DNA of 64,000 bases from Achatina immaculata (Eukaryota; Mollusca; Gastropoda; Stylommatophora; Achatinidae). Both the position numbers and the translations under genes were made by a program. The DNA lies in the NCBI GenBank assembly GCA_009760885.1, contig CM019703.1, positions 9,087,959-9,151,958 on the forward strand, written 5' to 3'. Of this stretch, positions 43,745-55,649 are shown one piece after another. A model generated the notes under the pieces. The model searched no databases. It saw only the letters and a program-made list of their open reading frames with translations, and was not told where the DNA came from. The first letter of the stretch is position 1. Every line of letters begins with the position of its first letter.

Positions 43745-45660
43745 TGTCTCACTCTCTCTGAACCTTAAGTGCCCAAGGAACTTAGGGCTTCCACAAGGGT
43801 TTTCCACAAGCACCTATCTTTTGCCTTTTTTTTTCCACTCTTGCCCAGGTGAGCTCTCTATTGCTCAGCATCCTCTCTGTTGTTCTTCTCCATGTCTCCT
43901 TTGGTCTGTCCTTATTCCTGTACCCCTGTGATGTACATCTTAGTGCTGTTTTTTGTCCTCTTTGCTGTCTCCATCTTCAACAGCTCTACTGCCAAGATAT
44001 ACAAATTCATTGACCTCCTCCACTAACTTGTTATCTGCTCTCTGTACGTTTTTGATGTTTACATTTTGCTTCATTAACTTTGTTTTTCCTACGGTGATCT
44101 TTAATCCTATTTTGCTAGCATTTTGAGTTAGCTTGTTTATTTTATCTTGCATATCTTTATGCCTGCTTGATAATAGACAAATGTTGTTGGCAGAGTCAAG
44201 GTCCTCCAGTACTGTGTCGAAAGTCCATTGTAATCCTCTGCATTTATCTGACGTTGCCTCCTTCATTAACCAGTCTTCGGCTCAGATAAATAATGTTGGT
44301 GATAGTACACATCCTTGCGTCACTCCTGTTTGTACTCTAAAGCTGTTGGAGGTGTGTTCTCCACAGATCACTTTGCACTGAAAACCCTCATATAGGGCTT
44401 TGATTACATTCACTATCTTATGGAGATGGCCATGCCATCTTAGGATTTTCCACAGTGCATCTCTGTTGACACTGTCAGAGGCTTTCTCAAAATCTATAAA
44501 CATTGCATATGTTGTGTTGTGCAATTCATTTGCCTGCTCTAATATTTGTCTAAGTACAAATATGTGATCTATGCATGATCTTTCTTTCCTAAATCCTGCC
44601 TGCACTTTCTGAAGTTTTTCCTCAAGTGCTGGTACAATTCTGTTGATGATTATGTGGCAGAGTACTTTACTGGTGAGTGGCCTATCCAATTCCCGCAAAA
44701 TCTGAGGTCACCCTTCTTTGGTAGTTTTACTAAAAGGCCAGTTTTTCACTCTTCTGGAGTTTTTTTTCTAGATCCCAAAATTGTTGTAGTTTCTGGTAGA
44801 GTCGTTTTGGTGTTTCTGTCTCTTCTGCTTTCAACATCTCAGCAGTCACTTCACCTTCACCTGGTTCACCTGGGTCTCTGCCTAATTTTAGCTTCTTTAT
44901 TGCCTCCTTTACTTCACTTATTGTTATTGGTCCTGTATTGATGTTTAGTTCTGTTTTTGCTTCACGTATGTCTATTGTTTGTGCTGCTTGTGTTCTGTTT
45001 AGTAGGTGTTAAAGTGTTCCCTCCACCTTTCAATTTTTATTCTCTTTCTCCACTGAACAGTTGTCTCTTATGTGTCCTTATATCTTGTGCTGAAGTTACC
45101 TGTCATCTGCTTTATGATTTTGTAGATGGTTTTCATGTCATTTGCTTATTCTGCTTTATCTGCTGCTTCTGCCAAGTTGTCATAGTACTGACATTTATCT
45201 TGACGGCATGATTCCTTCACTTTTTTTTATCTTTTTTGTGCATAATTTCATAAAACTTGTTCTTTTAGCCTTTGTGATTTTGTGTTCAGTAATTTTTTCT
45301 TGATTTCCTTTCTTTGCTTTATCTTTTCCTGTGTGTTCTTGGTTATCCATTCTTCTCTTCTCCTTTTCTGATATCCCAGCACCTCTTTTGCTGTTTCCTG
45401 TAGTGTTTCATTGAACTCTAGTATGGACATTTCTGCTTTTATAGGACACTGAAGTGGTTCTTAAGTACTATCGAGAATTCATTTCTTGTTTGCTGGTCTT
45501 TCAGTTTTGTTGCATCAGAGTGTGTCTTTCTTGATTCTCTGATTTTGGCTTTCCATAACTGTAGTCTTATTTTCGATTCCAGAAGATGTGATCACTTCCT
45601 ACATCAATGCCTTGTCATAGCCTAAGAATTGTAGTGTGTTGTATTGTGTTTAGCTTCCTC
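43745..45660 (-). mobile_element. LINE family A, longest copy (linker, RT, 3' end)
   Basis: The minus strand from 45660 down: end of the endonuclease and linker (MSILEFNETLQETAKEVLGY at 45430), a relic reading PITISEVKEAIKKLKLGRDP (about 44900), then RT motifs VQAGFRKERSCIDHIFVLR, AMFIDFEKASDSVNRDALW and GVTQGCVLSPTLF (44285-44600). The catalytic YADD box is degraded to SANN (about 44200). After VYLGSRAVEDGDSKED the copy jumps to the 3' end at about 43955, with a loss of roughly 350 nt, and ends with GGGCACTTAAGGTTCAGAGA. It is non-functional. Confidence 0.92.
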
Positions 45661-45664
45661 ATAG

Positions 45665-46805
45665 GATTGATTTTTTTGTTTAATATCCTGCTATATGCTC
45701 TTTATTGCTGTTACAGTTGCATATGAGCTTGTTTCATTTCAGCAGCAGTACTGCCGTAAATATGGGGGGATGTGTTGTTAATGCACCAACATATGGTGCA
45801 GAACCATATGGAAGTAAAAGAAAGGCCAGTACAAGCATGTTTAGTCTGCACTTTCTTAAAGCAGTGGTTGTGTTATTTTCATCCAGTTTATACATTATGC
45901 CGCTCCCACTCGTTATTATATTTCCACACCAAGAAGGCGGTTTTCTTTTTTTTTTAAACTTACTTTCAGAGAACAGTGAAATGTTATAGTGGCTTTTTTA
46001 TTTTTTATTTTTTTTAAATCAGAGAAATCCACAAACTATAAATGAACCCTCCACCCCTTTTTTTGTGTGTGTATATATGTTAAATCTTCATATCTGTAGA
46101 GCCTCTCTGTAACATATAGTTAAGATTTTTCTCCTTTCTCATTGTTTTCTGTCCTATTTATATAAGTTGTTTTTTTTTTGTTTTGTGTGCATCTGCAAGG
46201 GTGCTGCTGGGTAAGTTCAGCACCTCGCGGTGGTGAGGGCTTTTAGATTAAAATCTATTTATATCAGATGAAAGTTGAAGCGGCACAACAGTTATTATGG
46301 TTACAGTTATTCATCACTAATTAAAACTGCTTCTGCATTCTTTTTTTTTTCTTTTACATTTTAACTTTACTCTCATTGTTTATGATACTTGTATACACAC
46401 ACACACATGGACGTATATTGCTGTGAATGAGTTAGTTACTAGAGGTTTGCCATTCAGAAAAAGGATTATTTGAAAGAATAATCTGGAACTCTAGAATATG
46501 AAAAAAAGGCATAATAAACAACATATAGCATTTTATTAAATGTTCATATATCTCTGTATTCTTTTATCCTTTACAAATATTTTTAACCTTGGAACTCATT
46601 TTTTCTAGTCAAAGGGAAGTTACTCAGAAAATTTCCTGTGTCAGTCTTTTCCAGCTAATATTTTTGTTTCAGAATATTTCAGAAATATATAAACTGAAAT
46701 TTTTAAGTGGCAGAAAACTGAACTGTTCATGTGAGATATTGTGCTCAGTTCACGGAGGTGTAAACAATAACAGTAATGTGGGAAATTTCCTCAGTATCAT
46801 TCATT
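45665..46805. other. no gene recognised; T-rich
   Basis: Homopolymer T runs, a short (CA)n at 46397 and a short hairpin-like CACCTCGCGGTGGTG at about 46224. No supported feature. Confidence 0.4.
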
Positions 46806-46807
46806 AT

Positions 46808-47475
46808 TGATGGCTGTGCTAGAGATTATACAATTCTTAATGGTCTGCATTAGAGACTATACAATTCTTAATCTGCACTAGAAACTGTACAATTCTTAAT
46901 GGTCTGCACTAGAGACTATACGGTTCTTAATGGTCTGCACTAGAGACTATATGGTTCTTAATGGTCTGCACTAGAGACTATATAGTTCTTAATGGTCTGC
47001 ACTAGAGACTATACAATTCTTAATGGTCTACACCGAAGACTATACAATTCTTAATGGTCTGCGCTAGAGACTATACAATTCTTAATGGTCTGCACTAGAG
47101 ATTATACAATTCTTAATGGTTTGCACTAGAGACTATACAATTCTTAATGGTCTGCACTAGAAGTTATACAGTTCTTAATGGTCTGCAATAGAGATCATGT
47201 AGTTTTTAAATGGTCCCTGCTAGAAATTATGCAGTTCTTAATGTTCTTCACTAGAAATTATACATTTCCTAATGCTCCAAACTAGAGGTTATCCACTTCC
47301 TAATGTGTGCTCTACAGATTATCCACTTCCTAATGGTCTGCACTAGAGATTATTCACTTCCTAATGGTCTGCACTAGAGATTATTCACTTCCTAATGGTC
47401 TGCACTAGAGATTATTCATTTCCTAATGGTCTACATTAGAGATTATTCACTTCCTAATGGTCTACACTAGAGATC
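46808..47475. repeat. minisatellite, 31-bp unit, ~20 copies
   Basis: TAATGGTCTGCACTAGAGAC + TATACAATTCT repeats. The first half keeps TATACAATTCT; the second half changes to TTATTCACTTCC, giving two homogenised blocks with decayed copies between them (47190-47330). Confidence 0.95.
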
Positions 47476-47479
47476 CGAT

Positions 47480-49125
47480 TTTAAGGACAAAAGATTATCA
47501 TTAATTAAAAAAAAACTATTCAATAAATATGCCACTGACATACTTATGTATTGATTTAGTCTTTTTTTTTTCAATCACAGATTTATTTCAGTTATACTGA
47601 TTTTAAAATAATATCATATTTTGTGAATTGTTTATTTTGTTGAATTTTTTTAATTGGAGAGGAGAAATTTAAATTGGGTTAAATTCTGTCTCATTACAGA
47701 AAAATAGTCCTGATGTTTGATAACATCAGTTATAAGACTTTATTGCTCTCTGAAGAATTTGCTTATCTGTTATAATAATTTGTTGATTGCAGGCGTAGAA
47801 GTTAATGGCAAATGCATTTTAACCCTTTGATTCTGAATTTGTTCCCCCCACATAAAAAAAATTTTTTTTGCTTATTTAGACAAAATAAGAATGCAAAACA
47901 TTCATGTTGATAAAAATGTTACAGATATTCTTAAAATATTGAGTCAGATATAAATTTATACCTTGGCATAATTTCATAACAGATTGTTTACCGAAAGAAT
48001 TTAAAGGCTTTCATTTCAGTGAAGGATGTGAGTGAAAAGGTTTAAAAGTCTGTGAAAGGTGCTAATTCCTTTTTAAACACTGGTCTTATCGGTCAAGAAA
48101 CTTACGTTACAATTTGCTAATGGTAATCGGAAAGAAAACAAAACGTGTATGAAATGATCGTATTCTTGGACCAGTTAGGCCAATGTGTATCAGCATCCCT
48201 CGTGAAATATAGTAGATTTTCACAGTATGACCACATAAACATGCTGACCTCAAAAACTCATACATTTGTTAAAAAAAAAAAAACCATAGAAACTTTGTTT
48301 TTGTATGAGCATTTCAATATTAGAAAATATCTTCATTTTGTTGTGTTTGGCCTTGCATAAATTATGATTTAAATCATTTAGTTTCATTTGTGTGTGTTTT
48401 CTAATTCATATTGTATCCTGACTCTCTGTGAAAGGAATATGGTGCTTTATGTTCGTTAACTCTTTCTGTACATGTTTTTTCTTCCTTGAAATGTATCCAG
48501 TTGTTTATTTTATCTTGCTACATATGTATCCAGTTTTCTTCTGGTGTAATGTTTTTAATTTTTTTTTTTTTTTGGAATTTGTATTTAACTAATCGTTTGT
48601 ATAAAGAAAAGAATATGTTTTAATTTGTATTTAGTATACGTTTGCTTTCCATTGAGTGTGGATATTACATTTGGTTGCTTCCCTTGAAATATGTTTTTAC
48701 TGCAGTCTTGTTTAATGTTTAGCTCTGATCCTCTGTTGTTGCTGTGGCGAACAGATTTAGTAGTTTTTGTATACTTCTGTTAACTTGTGGTCGGCAGTAC
48801 TGGTTCCCTCGTTTCAGGCTTTTAGTTTTGTTCTCCGTGCACAGTAGCTCATAATCCATTGAGGCTGTGGGGGCCCCTCTTTCCAGGATATTATGCTGTT
48901 TTCCATGGAAAACTATGGGGTATTTATGAAGAACTCCAGCATTTGGTGAAATTCAGGCAGGTGATCCATCTCCTGGTCTAGGCTGTCCACTTGAATCTGA
49001 ACACAGAAGGAGATGATCTTTACCATAAATTTAATTTTTCTGTCATTATTTATCATTTTATACAATAGTAAAAAAAAACCTTGTTTGAGGTAAAATTTAA
49101 AGAAAAAAAAAAAAGAATGACAGTA
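47480..49125. other. no gene recognised; strongly T-rich
   Basis: No exon-like segment; open frames are low-complexity. Confidence 0.4.
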
Positions 49126-49129
49126 ATAT

Positions 49130-49265
49130 AAGTGGGTAGACACTGTCAGGAAATGGACATATTCAGCTTGACCAGTGCACTGTGGAGGCAAGAGGCAAAG
49201 CAAGTTGGAAATCCTTTTACAGCCAGCCTTTCCTGGGGAGACGCACAAGATGATGATGATGATTG
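49130..49265 (+). mobile_element. LINE 3'-end fragment with (GAT)n tail
   Basis: GGAAATGGACATATTCAGCT, GGAGGCAAGAGGCAAAGCAA and CCTGGGGAGACGCACAA followed by (GAT)n at 49250-49262. The layout (a coding relic running into a trinucleotide tail) is that of the LINEs here; family not assigned. Confidence 0.45.
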
Positions 49266-49351
49266 ACGGTGGTTTTCTACATTGAAAGGTCTTGTGTAAT
49301 TAATCAAGCACAAGTTCCCCTCTGAAGGATAGTTTTGTTATTGTTCTAAGT

Positions 49352-49527
49352 ACAGTAAAATCTCATTATAACGGACTTGGGGGGGGGGGATTGACAGACT
49401 GGTTTGTTATGTCCAGAGTTCACTGTATCCAGAAAAAAAAAATATGTGAGTGTGGCCAGGACCTGTGGACATGGCCTATTGTTACAGAGGCTCCATAATA
49501 AACTGGATCCGTTATAACAGGATTTTA
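49352..49527. mobile_element. pogo/Tigger-like MITE
   Basis: The left end CAGTAAAATCTCATTATAAC + GGA and the inverted right end TAAAATCCTGTTATAACGGA share the 'CTC.TTATAACGGA' terminus known from pogo/Tigger-type elements. Length ~176 bp; the right end lacks the outermost bases. Confidence 0.7.
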
Positions 49528-49974
49528 AAGAAACGGCATTTGTGGTGCTTTTCTCTTGTAAAATAACTGCGTTGTTCTGCAGCTTTTGGTTTATATTGTA
49601 TTCAGTTTGGTTTTCATAAAAATAAATATGTTGTTTTTTTGTTTTTTTTGTGTGTTTGGCTCCATGAAGGAGAAATATGATAACAGTTTATGTTGTATCC
49701 AATATTTTTTTTTTTCGCTTTCTAAACCATTTTTTTTCTTCTTTATAATGTTTGATTGTTTCATTTCATATTTAATGTAAAATACTTTTATGTTGTTACA
49801 GCAATAACCTTCTCATTTAGAGGTGTTTTTTTTTTTCCCAGCATTTATGGTCGCTGCTTTTTCAGCGTATATGGTTAGTGGTTATTTTAGTTTATATATC
49901 TATATATAGATATATGTATGTTTGTATGTATATATAGATATATGTATGTGTATATAAAACTTACATATGTCTAA

Positions 49975-50160
49975 TATGAGATGAAAGAAAAAAAAAGGCA
50001 AGGGGCAGACCAAGGCAGAAATGAAGGGACAGCATGGGAGAAAAGATTTTAGAGAGTTTAGAATGAACAGCTGGAGTCGAGATTACACCAGCTACAGTGA
50101 GCTTCGGAGACTTGGAATGCTACAGAGACAGAGGGAACTTTCAAATGGTTTGATAATAGC
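49975..50160 (+). mobile_element. LINE fragment, C-terminal region (E-like)
   Basis: Relic of a 'GKGQTKAEMKGQHG' block, then frames with MNSWSRDYTSYSELRRLGML, similar in place to the 'GRPRQRWKDD' end of the copy at 53600. Low identity. Confidence 0.4.
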
Positions 50161-50164
50161 TTAA

Positions 50165-50695
50165 CACAATTTTCAGCATGTAGATTTTCTTTGACATGGT
50201 GCCTTGTATCTTGTCCCTGAAGTGGCTATTTGGGTAAAATATTGGTTATTTTTATTGGGGGTTTTTTTATATCCCCCATTACACAATTTATTTTTTTCTT
50301 AGCCTTTTTTTTTCAAAATAAATTTTTATGCCTTTTGTAAAACTGTACAGTACACATATATCCATATTTGTCACATTGCACGTGGTTTATTTCAGTTATC
50401 ACATATTATCAAGCAATATACAGTAATTGGTACAGTCTTACACTGACTGTTGTTCAGTGTAATCAGTTACAGATATTCTTATCCCATTGAACAGAGTATG
50501 TTTTTGTATACGATGTATAGAATGTGGTTTTTTGTTTTTTTTTTGTCAGATAGTTGGCCTTCTGGGGACTAAAATTATAGGAACTTCATTGGTATTTAAC
50601 TTGTTTTGAGTGTCCAGATTTGATCATTTAGAGTTTGTAGTACACAGAAAGTTTGTAGATGGTGCTAAATCACCAGGAATGTTTCTTTACCTTTC
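50165..50695. other. no gene recognised
   Basis: T-rich; contains a short TACAGTA-rich segment at 50350-50470 but no supported feature. Confidence 0.4.
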
Positions 50696-50699
50696 TTTG

Positions 50700-50900
50700 T
50701 CAGAGTGGTGTAGTGGTTAGAGCGCTCTTCACTCATGCCAGAATTTGGTGGTTTCAGATTGCAGCCAGAGGTGCTGAGGTCACCCAGCTGTGAAAGAAAA
50801 GCAAGCAGACTTGACACTGACCACATCACCCTCTAGTGTGTTGACAGGTCAAGGAAAATATGAGACCGAGCACCATACTTCTTAGGTGTCCATGTGGCAT
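50700..50900 (+). mobile_element. tRNA-derived SINE, copy 5
   Basis: The A-box-like TGGTGTAGTGGTTAGAGCG (about 50706-50724) begins the element. The B box is decayed (GGTTTCAGATTGC); the body has CACCCAGCTGTGAAA and CACATCACCCTCTAGTGTGT. Confidence 0.85.
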
Positions 50901-51167
50901 AATATAGCTGTGTTTTGTTTCTTTAACCCTTAGGTACCGGTGCTGAGACAGTGGTTTTCACTCTATGAGGTATGTGTTGATACAGCCATGTCATCTTTTT
51001 CTTTGATGACCATTTTATATAGCTTTGTTATAAGTATTAAGGGTCATATTGCTTCTTGTTAGCATGTTAATCATTGATATTGTACTCGAGAAACTCCATG
51101 TGCTTTGAGCTTGTTTATGTGGATTTTCAGACCATGTATGGTAGATCACCACCAAGAATTTATCCAT

Positions 51168-51999
51168 CTCTCTCTCTCTCTCTGAACCTTAAGTGCCCAG
51201 GGCACATGGGGTTTCCGCAAGGGTTTTCCACAAATGCCTGACCTTCGCCTTTTTTTCTGCTCTTGCCCAGGTGAGCCCTCTATTGCTCAACATCCTTTCT
51301 GTTGTTCTTCTCCATGTCTCTTTTGGTCTACCCTTACTTCTGCTCCCCTGTGGTGTCCATCTTAGTGCTATTTTTGGTAGTGAGTTGTCAGTCATTTGGA
51401 GCACATGTCCCAACCATCGCCAGCGTCTTTCCTCAATAATTGTTGTCAGTGGTTTCATCTGCATTTCTGCTAATAAGATGTTATTTCTTATGGTGTTTGG
51501 CCAAAATATTTTTCTAATTCTTCGTAAACATTTAGTCTGGAAAGAATTCAACTTGTTTTCTATGGTTTTGGTGATTTTCCAGCATTCACTTCCATAGAGT
51601 AGTACACTTAGAACATTACTCTTAAATATCCTGATTTTCATATTTATGCTTAGTTTTTTTGATTTCCATATAGTCTGCAGCATTGCAAAAGCCTGGTTTG
51701 CTCTAGTAAGTCTGCTGTTGATGTCCTCTGTGCTGTCTCCATTTTCTACTACTCTGCTGCCAAGGTATACAAATTCGTTGACCTCCTCCACTAACTTGTT
51801 ATCTACTCTGAGTACATTTCTGTTGTTCACATTTTGCTTCATTAACTTTTTTCCCTTGCTTCCGTTTCCGTAGCAGTCTGATAGTTTTTTTTACCAGATA
51901 GGGTTGCTGGCCCTATGCTGAACCCTCCTTAGTCGCCTTTTACGATCATGCGTGGTAGGGTATAGTGGTCCTATTCTTTGCAGATCCCGGGTACCACAC
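51168..51999 (-). mobile_element. LINE family A, internally deleted copy with TSD
   Basis: Flanked by the 11-bp duplication AATTTATCCAT (51157-51167 and 52000-52010). On the minus strand it starts with a noncoding 5' segment (CCCGGGATCTGC, CGTAAAAGGCGACTAAGG, to about 51870), passes at KKLMKQNVNNRNV straight into the post-RT region and keeps one open frame of 217 codons (EFVYLGSRVVENGDSTEDIN, RFKSNVLSVLLYGSEC-like, RRWRWLGHVLQMTDNSLPK, RSKGRPKETWRRTTERML, stop at 51189). The endonuclease and most of the RT are missing. The tail is (GA)n. Confidence 0.92.
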
Positions 52000-52010
52000 A
52001 ATTTATCCAT

Positions 52011-52780
52011 ACTAATGTTGAAAATAAGTATTGGGGAAAAAAAAATTCGGAATAATTCATACTAATGTTAAAATTGATTTTTTTTTCTATATTAAAATTT
52101 TCTGTTTTTCTAAGTGTGACCTGTATGTTATCTTGGGAATTTTGTTTTGAAGCCTAAAAAAAGTTCAGTATTTGGTATTGTTTCTTTTAATCTTTATTTC
52201 ATAGTTTTTCCGGAATTTATATCTTTCACTGTCTGTAACTTTAAAAACTGTATTTCTATAAATTTTGTCTTTGTCTGTTTCTCATACTTCAGAAGTTCTG
52301 TTATTCTTTGAATAATGGATTTCATCCATACATTTTTTTTTCCTCCCACACAAAAGTTTGCCTTTTCTAAATATTTTGGTGTTTTAACAACTATAACATA
52401 CTGAACGTTTCTGTTATTTGTTATGAATTTTAATGATGTTGCTATTTATGGGTTGTTTTTTTTTTTATTGACGGAAAAGTTCTGTGATTACATTGAATAC
52501 AGGTAATATTTTGGCTTTATATATTTGTGGAAAATATTTGATGTTGATATTGTGATCAGTTTATTGGGTTAATTACAGAACTACCAGCAGGTGAGATGAG
52601 CTTGTAATACTTTACATATATTTTTTTGGCATGTTAAAAATCTGCAGGTGTGAAGATATAATTCATTGCAGTCTCTGGAGTGTAACATGTTGAAGTTGTA
52701 CGTCAGTATTTTTTTTTGTATGTGCTAGGAATCATACCAGCTTAGTTCATCTGCTAACTCTTTAGCTGCCCCTTGTCTGT
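52011..52780. other. no gene recognised; T-rich
   Basis: Low-complexity T-rich sequence; nothing supported. Confidence 0.4.
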
Positions 52781-52789
52781 ATAAGCTTC

Positions 52790-53000
52790 TTATATTTCAT
52801 GTTCCAAATGTCATAATATTTTTGACATTCCAGGGTCATTCAAAACCAGAATAAGCATGGAGGATGCACATAAATATAGTAATATATAAGGAAGAAAGTC
52901 TGAACCCTTCTATATTCTGGCTTAAAACAAGGCAATACGTTATGTCCATTACTGGCTGAATAGTAAGGGAGATAATGTATGCCTCTGATACCTTCATATA
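52790..53000 (+). mobile_element. LINE family E, RT fragment (plus-strand piece)
   Basis: SGLKQGNTLCPLLAE (about 52915-52960) resembles the RT motif 'GLKQGDALSPLLFN'. It is followed at once by the tandem array and the inverted remainder of what seems to be the same element. Confidence 0.55.
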
Positions 53001-53004
53001 CTCT

Positions 53005-53265
53005 GTATTATCTTGGTTAATGGTCAGACCCAGTTTTATCTTGGTTAATGGTCAGACCCAGTTTTATCTTGGTTAATGGTCAGACCCAGTTTTATCTTGG
53101 TTAATGGTCAGACCCTGTATTATCTTGGTTAATGGTCAGACCCAGTTTTATCTTGGTTAATGGTCAGACCCAGTTTTATCTTGGTTAATGGTCAGACCCA
53201 GTTTTATCTTGGTTAATGGTCAGACCCAGTTTTATCTTGGTTAATGGTCAGACCCAGTTTTATTG
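53005..53265. repeat. minisatellite, 28-bp unit, 9 copies, born inside LINE RT
   Basis: TTTTATCTTGGTTAATGGTC + AGACCCAG repeats exactly every 28 bp (GGTTAATGGTC at 53015, 53043, 53071 ... 53239). The minus-strand reading of the unit is KLGLTINQDKT, a conserved segment just after the YADD box of LINE reverse transcriptases, and the array is in place in such a relic. Confidence 0.95.
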
Positions 53266-53595
53266 CCACATCTCTCAAGTGAATGCAGGTTTTGATGACT
53301 TCTTGCATAGTTTCCCCCCACTAGGTTGATGTCATCAGCGTATCCAAATGTTTTAGCTTGCTCTTCTATACTGCTTTCTTCTTTCACTTTTCTGATTACC
53401 TTTTCTGGTTTCCCCTGGAATATATTATTTTGAAGTCTTTATGATCTCTGCTTCTTGCTCCAGTCCATCTCATTTCACATAAACCAGGGATGTTAATTTC
53501 CATTCTTTTCATTTCTTGTTTGATGTTTTCCAGTTTTCCAAGCTCTGTTAGTGTCCTAATGTTCCATGTTGCAATTACTGTGGTGTTACTTGTGT
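53266..53595 (-). mobile_element. LINE family E, endonuclease start joined to YADD box
   Basis: From 53590 down the minus strand reads ATWNIRTLTELGKLENIKQE, RMEINIPGLCEMRWTGARS and DFKIIYSRGNQKR, the start of an endonuclease domain, then VIRKVKEESSIEEQAKTFGY with ADDINLVG (about 53330-53420), an intact YADD box. About 1.5 kb of LINE between them is missing. One frame shift follows at a G-run (about 53317), after which MQEVIKTCIHLRDVAIKLGL leads into the tandem array. Confidence 0.85.
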
Positions 53596-53599
53596 TTTC

Positions 53600-54065
53600 T
53601 TTGTGAAAATCTACAAAACTATAATAAGACCAGCCATCATATATGAATCAGAAATGTAGAGTACAACAAAGGAAGATGAACAATTGCAAGTCTGTGAGAA
53701 CAAGATCCCAAGAAGAATCTTTGGGCCCATTAATGATACCAGTAGTGGAGAATGGAGAGCTACAAAGAGTACTGAATTGAACACATTATTTAAATCCCAA
53801 CGAATTATAAATGTTTTGAAACTGAACAGATTACACTGGTTGAGCCATGTAGAAAGAATGAAAGAGAACAAATGAAAGTGATATATGTACAAGAGATGAG
53901 GGAAACAAGACCATGTGGTAGACCAAGGCAGAGATGGAAAGACGACATAAAAGAGGATATAAAAGAAATTGGTGTCACCAACTGGAGAGAGAAGATTAGG
54001 AATAGAGAGGAATGGAGGCGAACTTTATCTGCAGCAATGAGCCTTAATGTCTTGGAAAGCTGAAG
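53600..54065 (+). mobile_element. LINE family E, C-terminal region (inverted relative to the piece before)
   Basis: Plus strand: IYKTIIRPAIIYESEM, LQVCENKIPRRIFGPINDTS, LNRLHWLSHVERMKE and CGRPRQRWKDDIKEDIKEIG, WREKIRNREEWRRTLSAA. This is the post-RT region of the same type of LINE whose N-terminal part lies inverted just to the left. Confidence 0.85.
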
Positions 54066-54474
54066 AAGTTAAGAATCATAGAGATCTCATTGAGAAACTG
54101 AGCAAGGGAATTTATTCCAGAGCAAAGATTTAGTGATCAGAAAAGAAAGGATAAGTTTCATCTGGTTTATATAGTACTTTATAGTTTGTTGATTGAAGTC
54201 CTCTCAACACAAAATTTATAATCTCTGGTTTGTCAGCTTGAAGTGATATACAGTTTGTGATTCATTTGTTCTGTTTACAACAGGTTGTTTATGTATTTTG
54301 AATGATTTCCACAGTTTGTGTAGGTTATGTGCTCTTTGTCTTGGCGCCCTCATCATCATTGTGTCTTTGGTTACACAGAACTTTCTCAGAAAGGTGGCAG
54401 GACCTGTTGTTGGTCTATTGAAGCTTATTAGTGTTCATGGCTGATCTGTATTTCAAGAGACCCTCTCATGATCT

Positions 54475-54695
54475 TTGGGTGCCTCAGTGGCATAGTGTGC
54501 TCATCTCCAGCCCAGAAGTTGGTGGTTCTGAAGGTGCCCCAGTCACCCAGTTGTAGAAATGGGTACGTAGCTCCTTCTAGAACTGGGCGAAGAAAGGCCA
54601 TCTGATTGTGATGCTGGCCACATTGGTCTTTCATGTGACTTAAGGTCAAGGAAAGTATGGTCACTAATACCAGATTCCCTGAGCTATATTCCAAA
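54475..54695 (+). mobile_element. tRNA-derived SINE, copy 6
   Basis: GGGTGCCTCAGTGGCATAGT start, CCAGAAGTTGGTGGTTCTGA (degenerate B box), then CACCCAGTTGTAGAAATGGG + TACGTAG and the ACTTAAGGTCAAGGAAAGTA tail. Confidence 0.8.
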
Positions 54696-54699
54696 GCTG

Positions 54700-55640
54700 A
54701 ACAATTACAAAGGGCAGTTTAGTTCTTTACTTTGGGCTCAGCTACCAAGAGCTTTTAGCTTGCAACAAGGTCCTCAGTAACCACCCCCATCTCCAAGTTC
54801 CTTTGAAGAATGACAGAACTTTTGGGGGGGGGGGGTTCATCATAATATCCTACCAGGCAGACATGTCTAGAAGGAGGATGGGTCCTTTAGTAATAGATCT
54901 GAGGATGTTTGAAGGGTGTGATAATTTGTCCTTTTATTAAAACTTTTAGTTACTGCACTGATGGCATCTTCATTGCATTAATCACCGGCTTTCAAGCAGC
55001 GGAGGGAATGCCATTTTTTGTGGAAGAAAACTTCATAACTTAATGAAAGCTTTATTGTTTTCACGTTCACTAATGTTTATGTGAATTTATAGCTATAGCT
55101 GTACGTTTTTTTTTTAACTTGCGTGTTCTGTCAGTTCATGTTAATAATTGGATTGTTTTTGCTTCACTTCTTTTGCCAGTCCTGTGTACATGTAATTTGT
55201 TTGTTTGCTCCACGCCAGACGGCGTTTGTATCATCTTTGGTTGGTATCATTTTTATATAATACAGTAATTAGCAGGTGAACAGAAGTTGGCTTATGTACA
55301 GTGAAGGAATGCAAATAAAGAAGGTTTGGGTATCTTCAGAAAAAACATGAGCAGAAAAATATTTACATGAGAGAAAGAGAGGCTGCGGGAGAATAAATGA
55401 GAATTGAAGACTATGCCCAAGTAGGATGAGCAGCCATATCTGGCCTGTAGAAGATGGGGCATTCTTCCACTCAGTCATGGGGACTTTTCTGAAAAAAAAA
55501 AAGATGCTGGCATAAGCAAGTAAATCATGCACACATTGCATGGAATGGGAATGTGGCTTCATAAATAAAAAAAAATTCTGTTCCAGTAGACAAAGATCAA
55601 TGTCCCGTAGCATTTGCGTGCTAAAGAGGAGGGGGATGTG
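54700..55640. other. no gene recognised
   Basis: A G-run at about 54822-54835. No exon or matched repeat. Confidence 0.4.
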
Positions 55641-55649
55641 TGTGTGTGT

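Noticed and set aside
49860..49960. TATATCTATATATAGATATA palindromic run as a regulatory site
   Set aside because: Simple TA/GATA repeat; nothing else supports a function.
51193..51597. 134-codon plus-strand open frame
   Set aside because: Shadow of the 217-codon LINE A frame on the minus strand.
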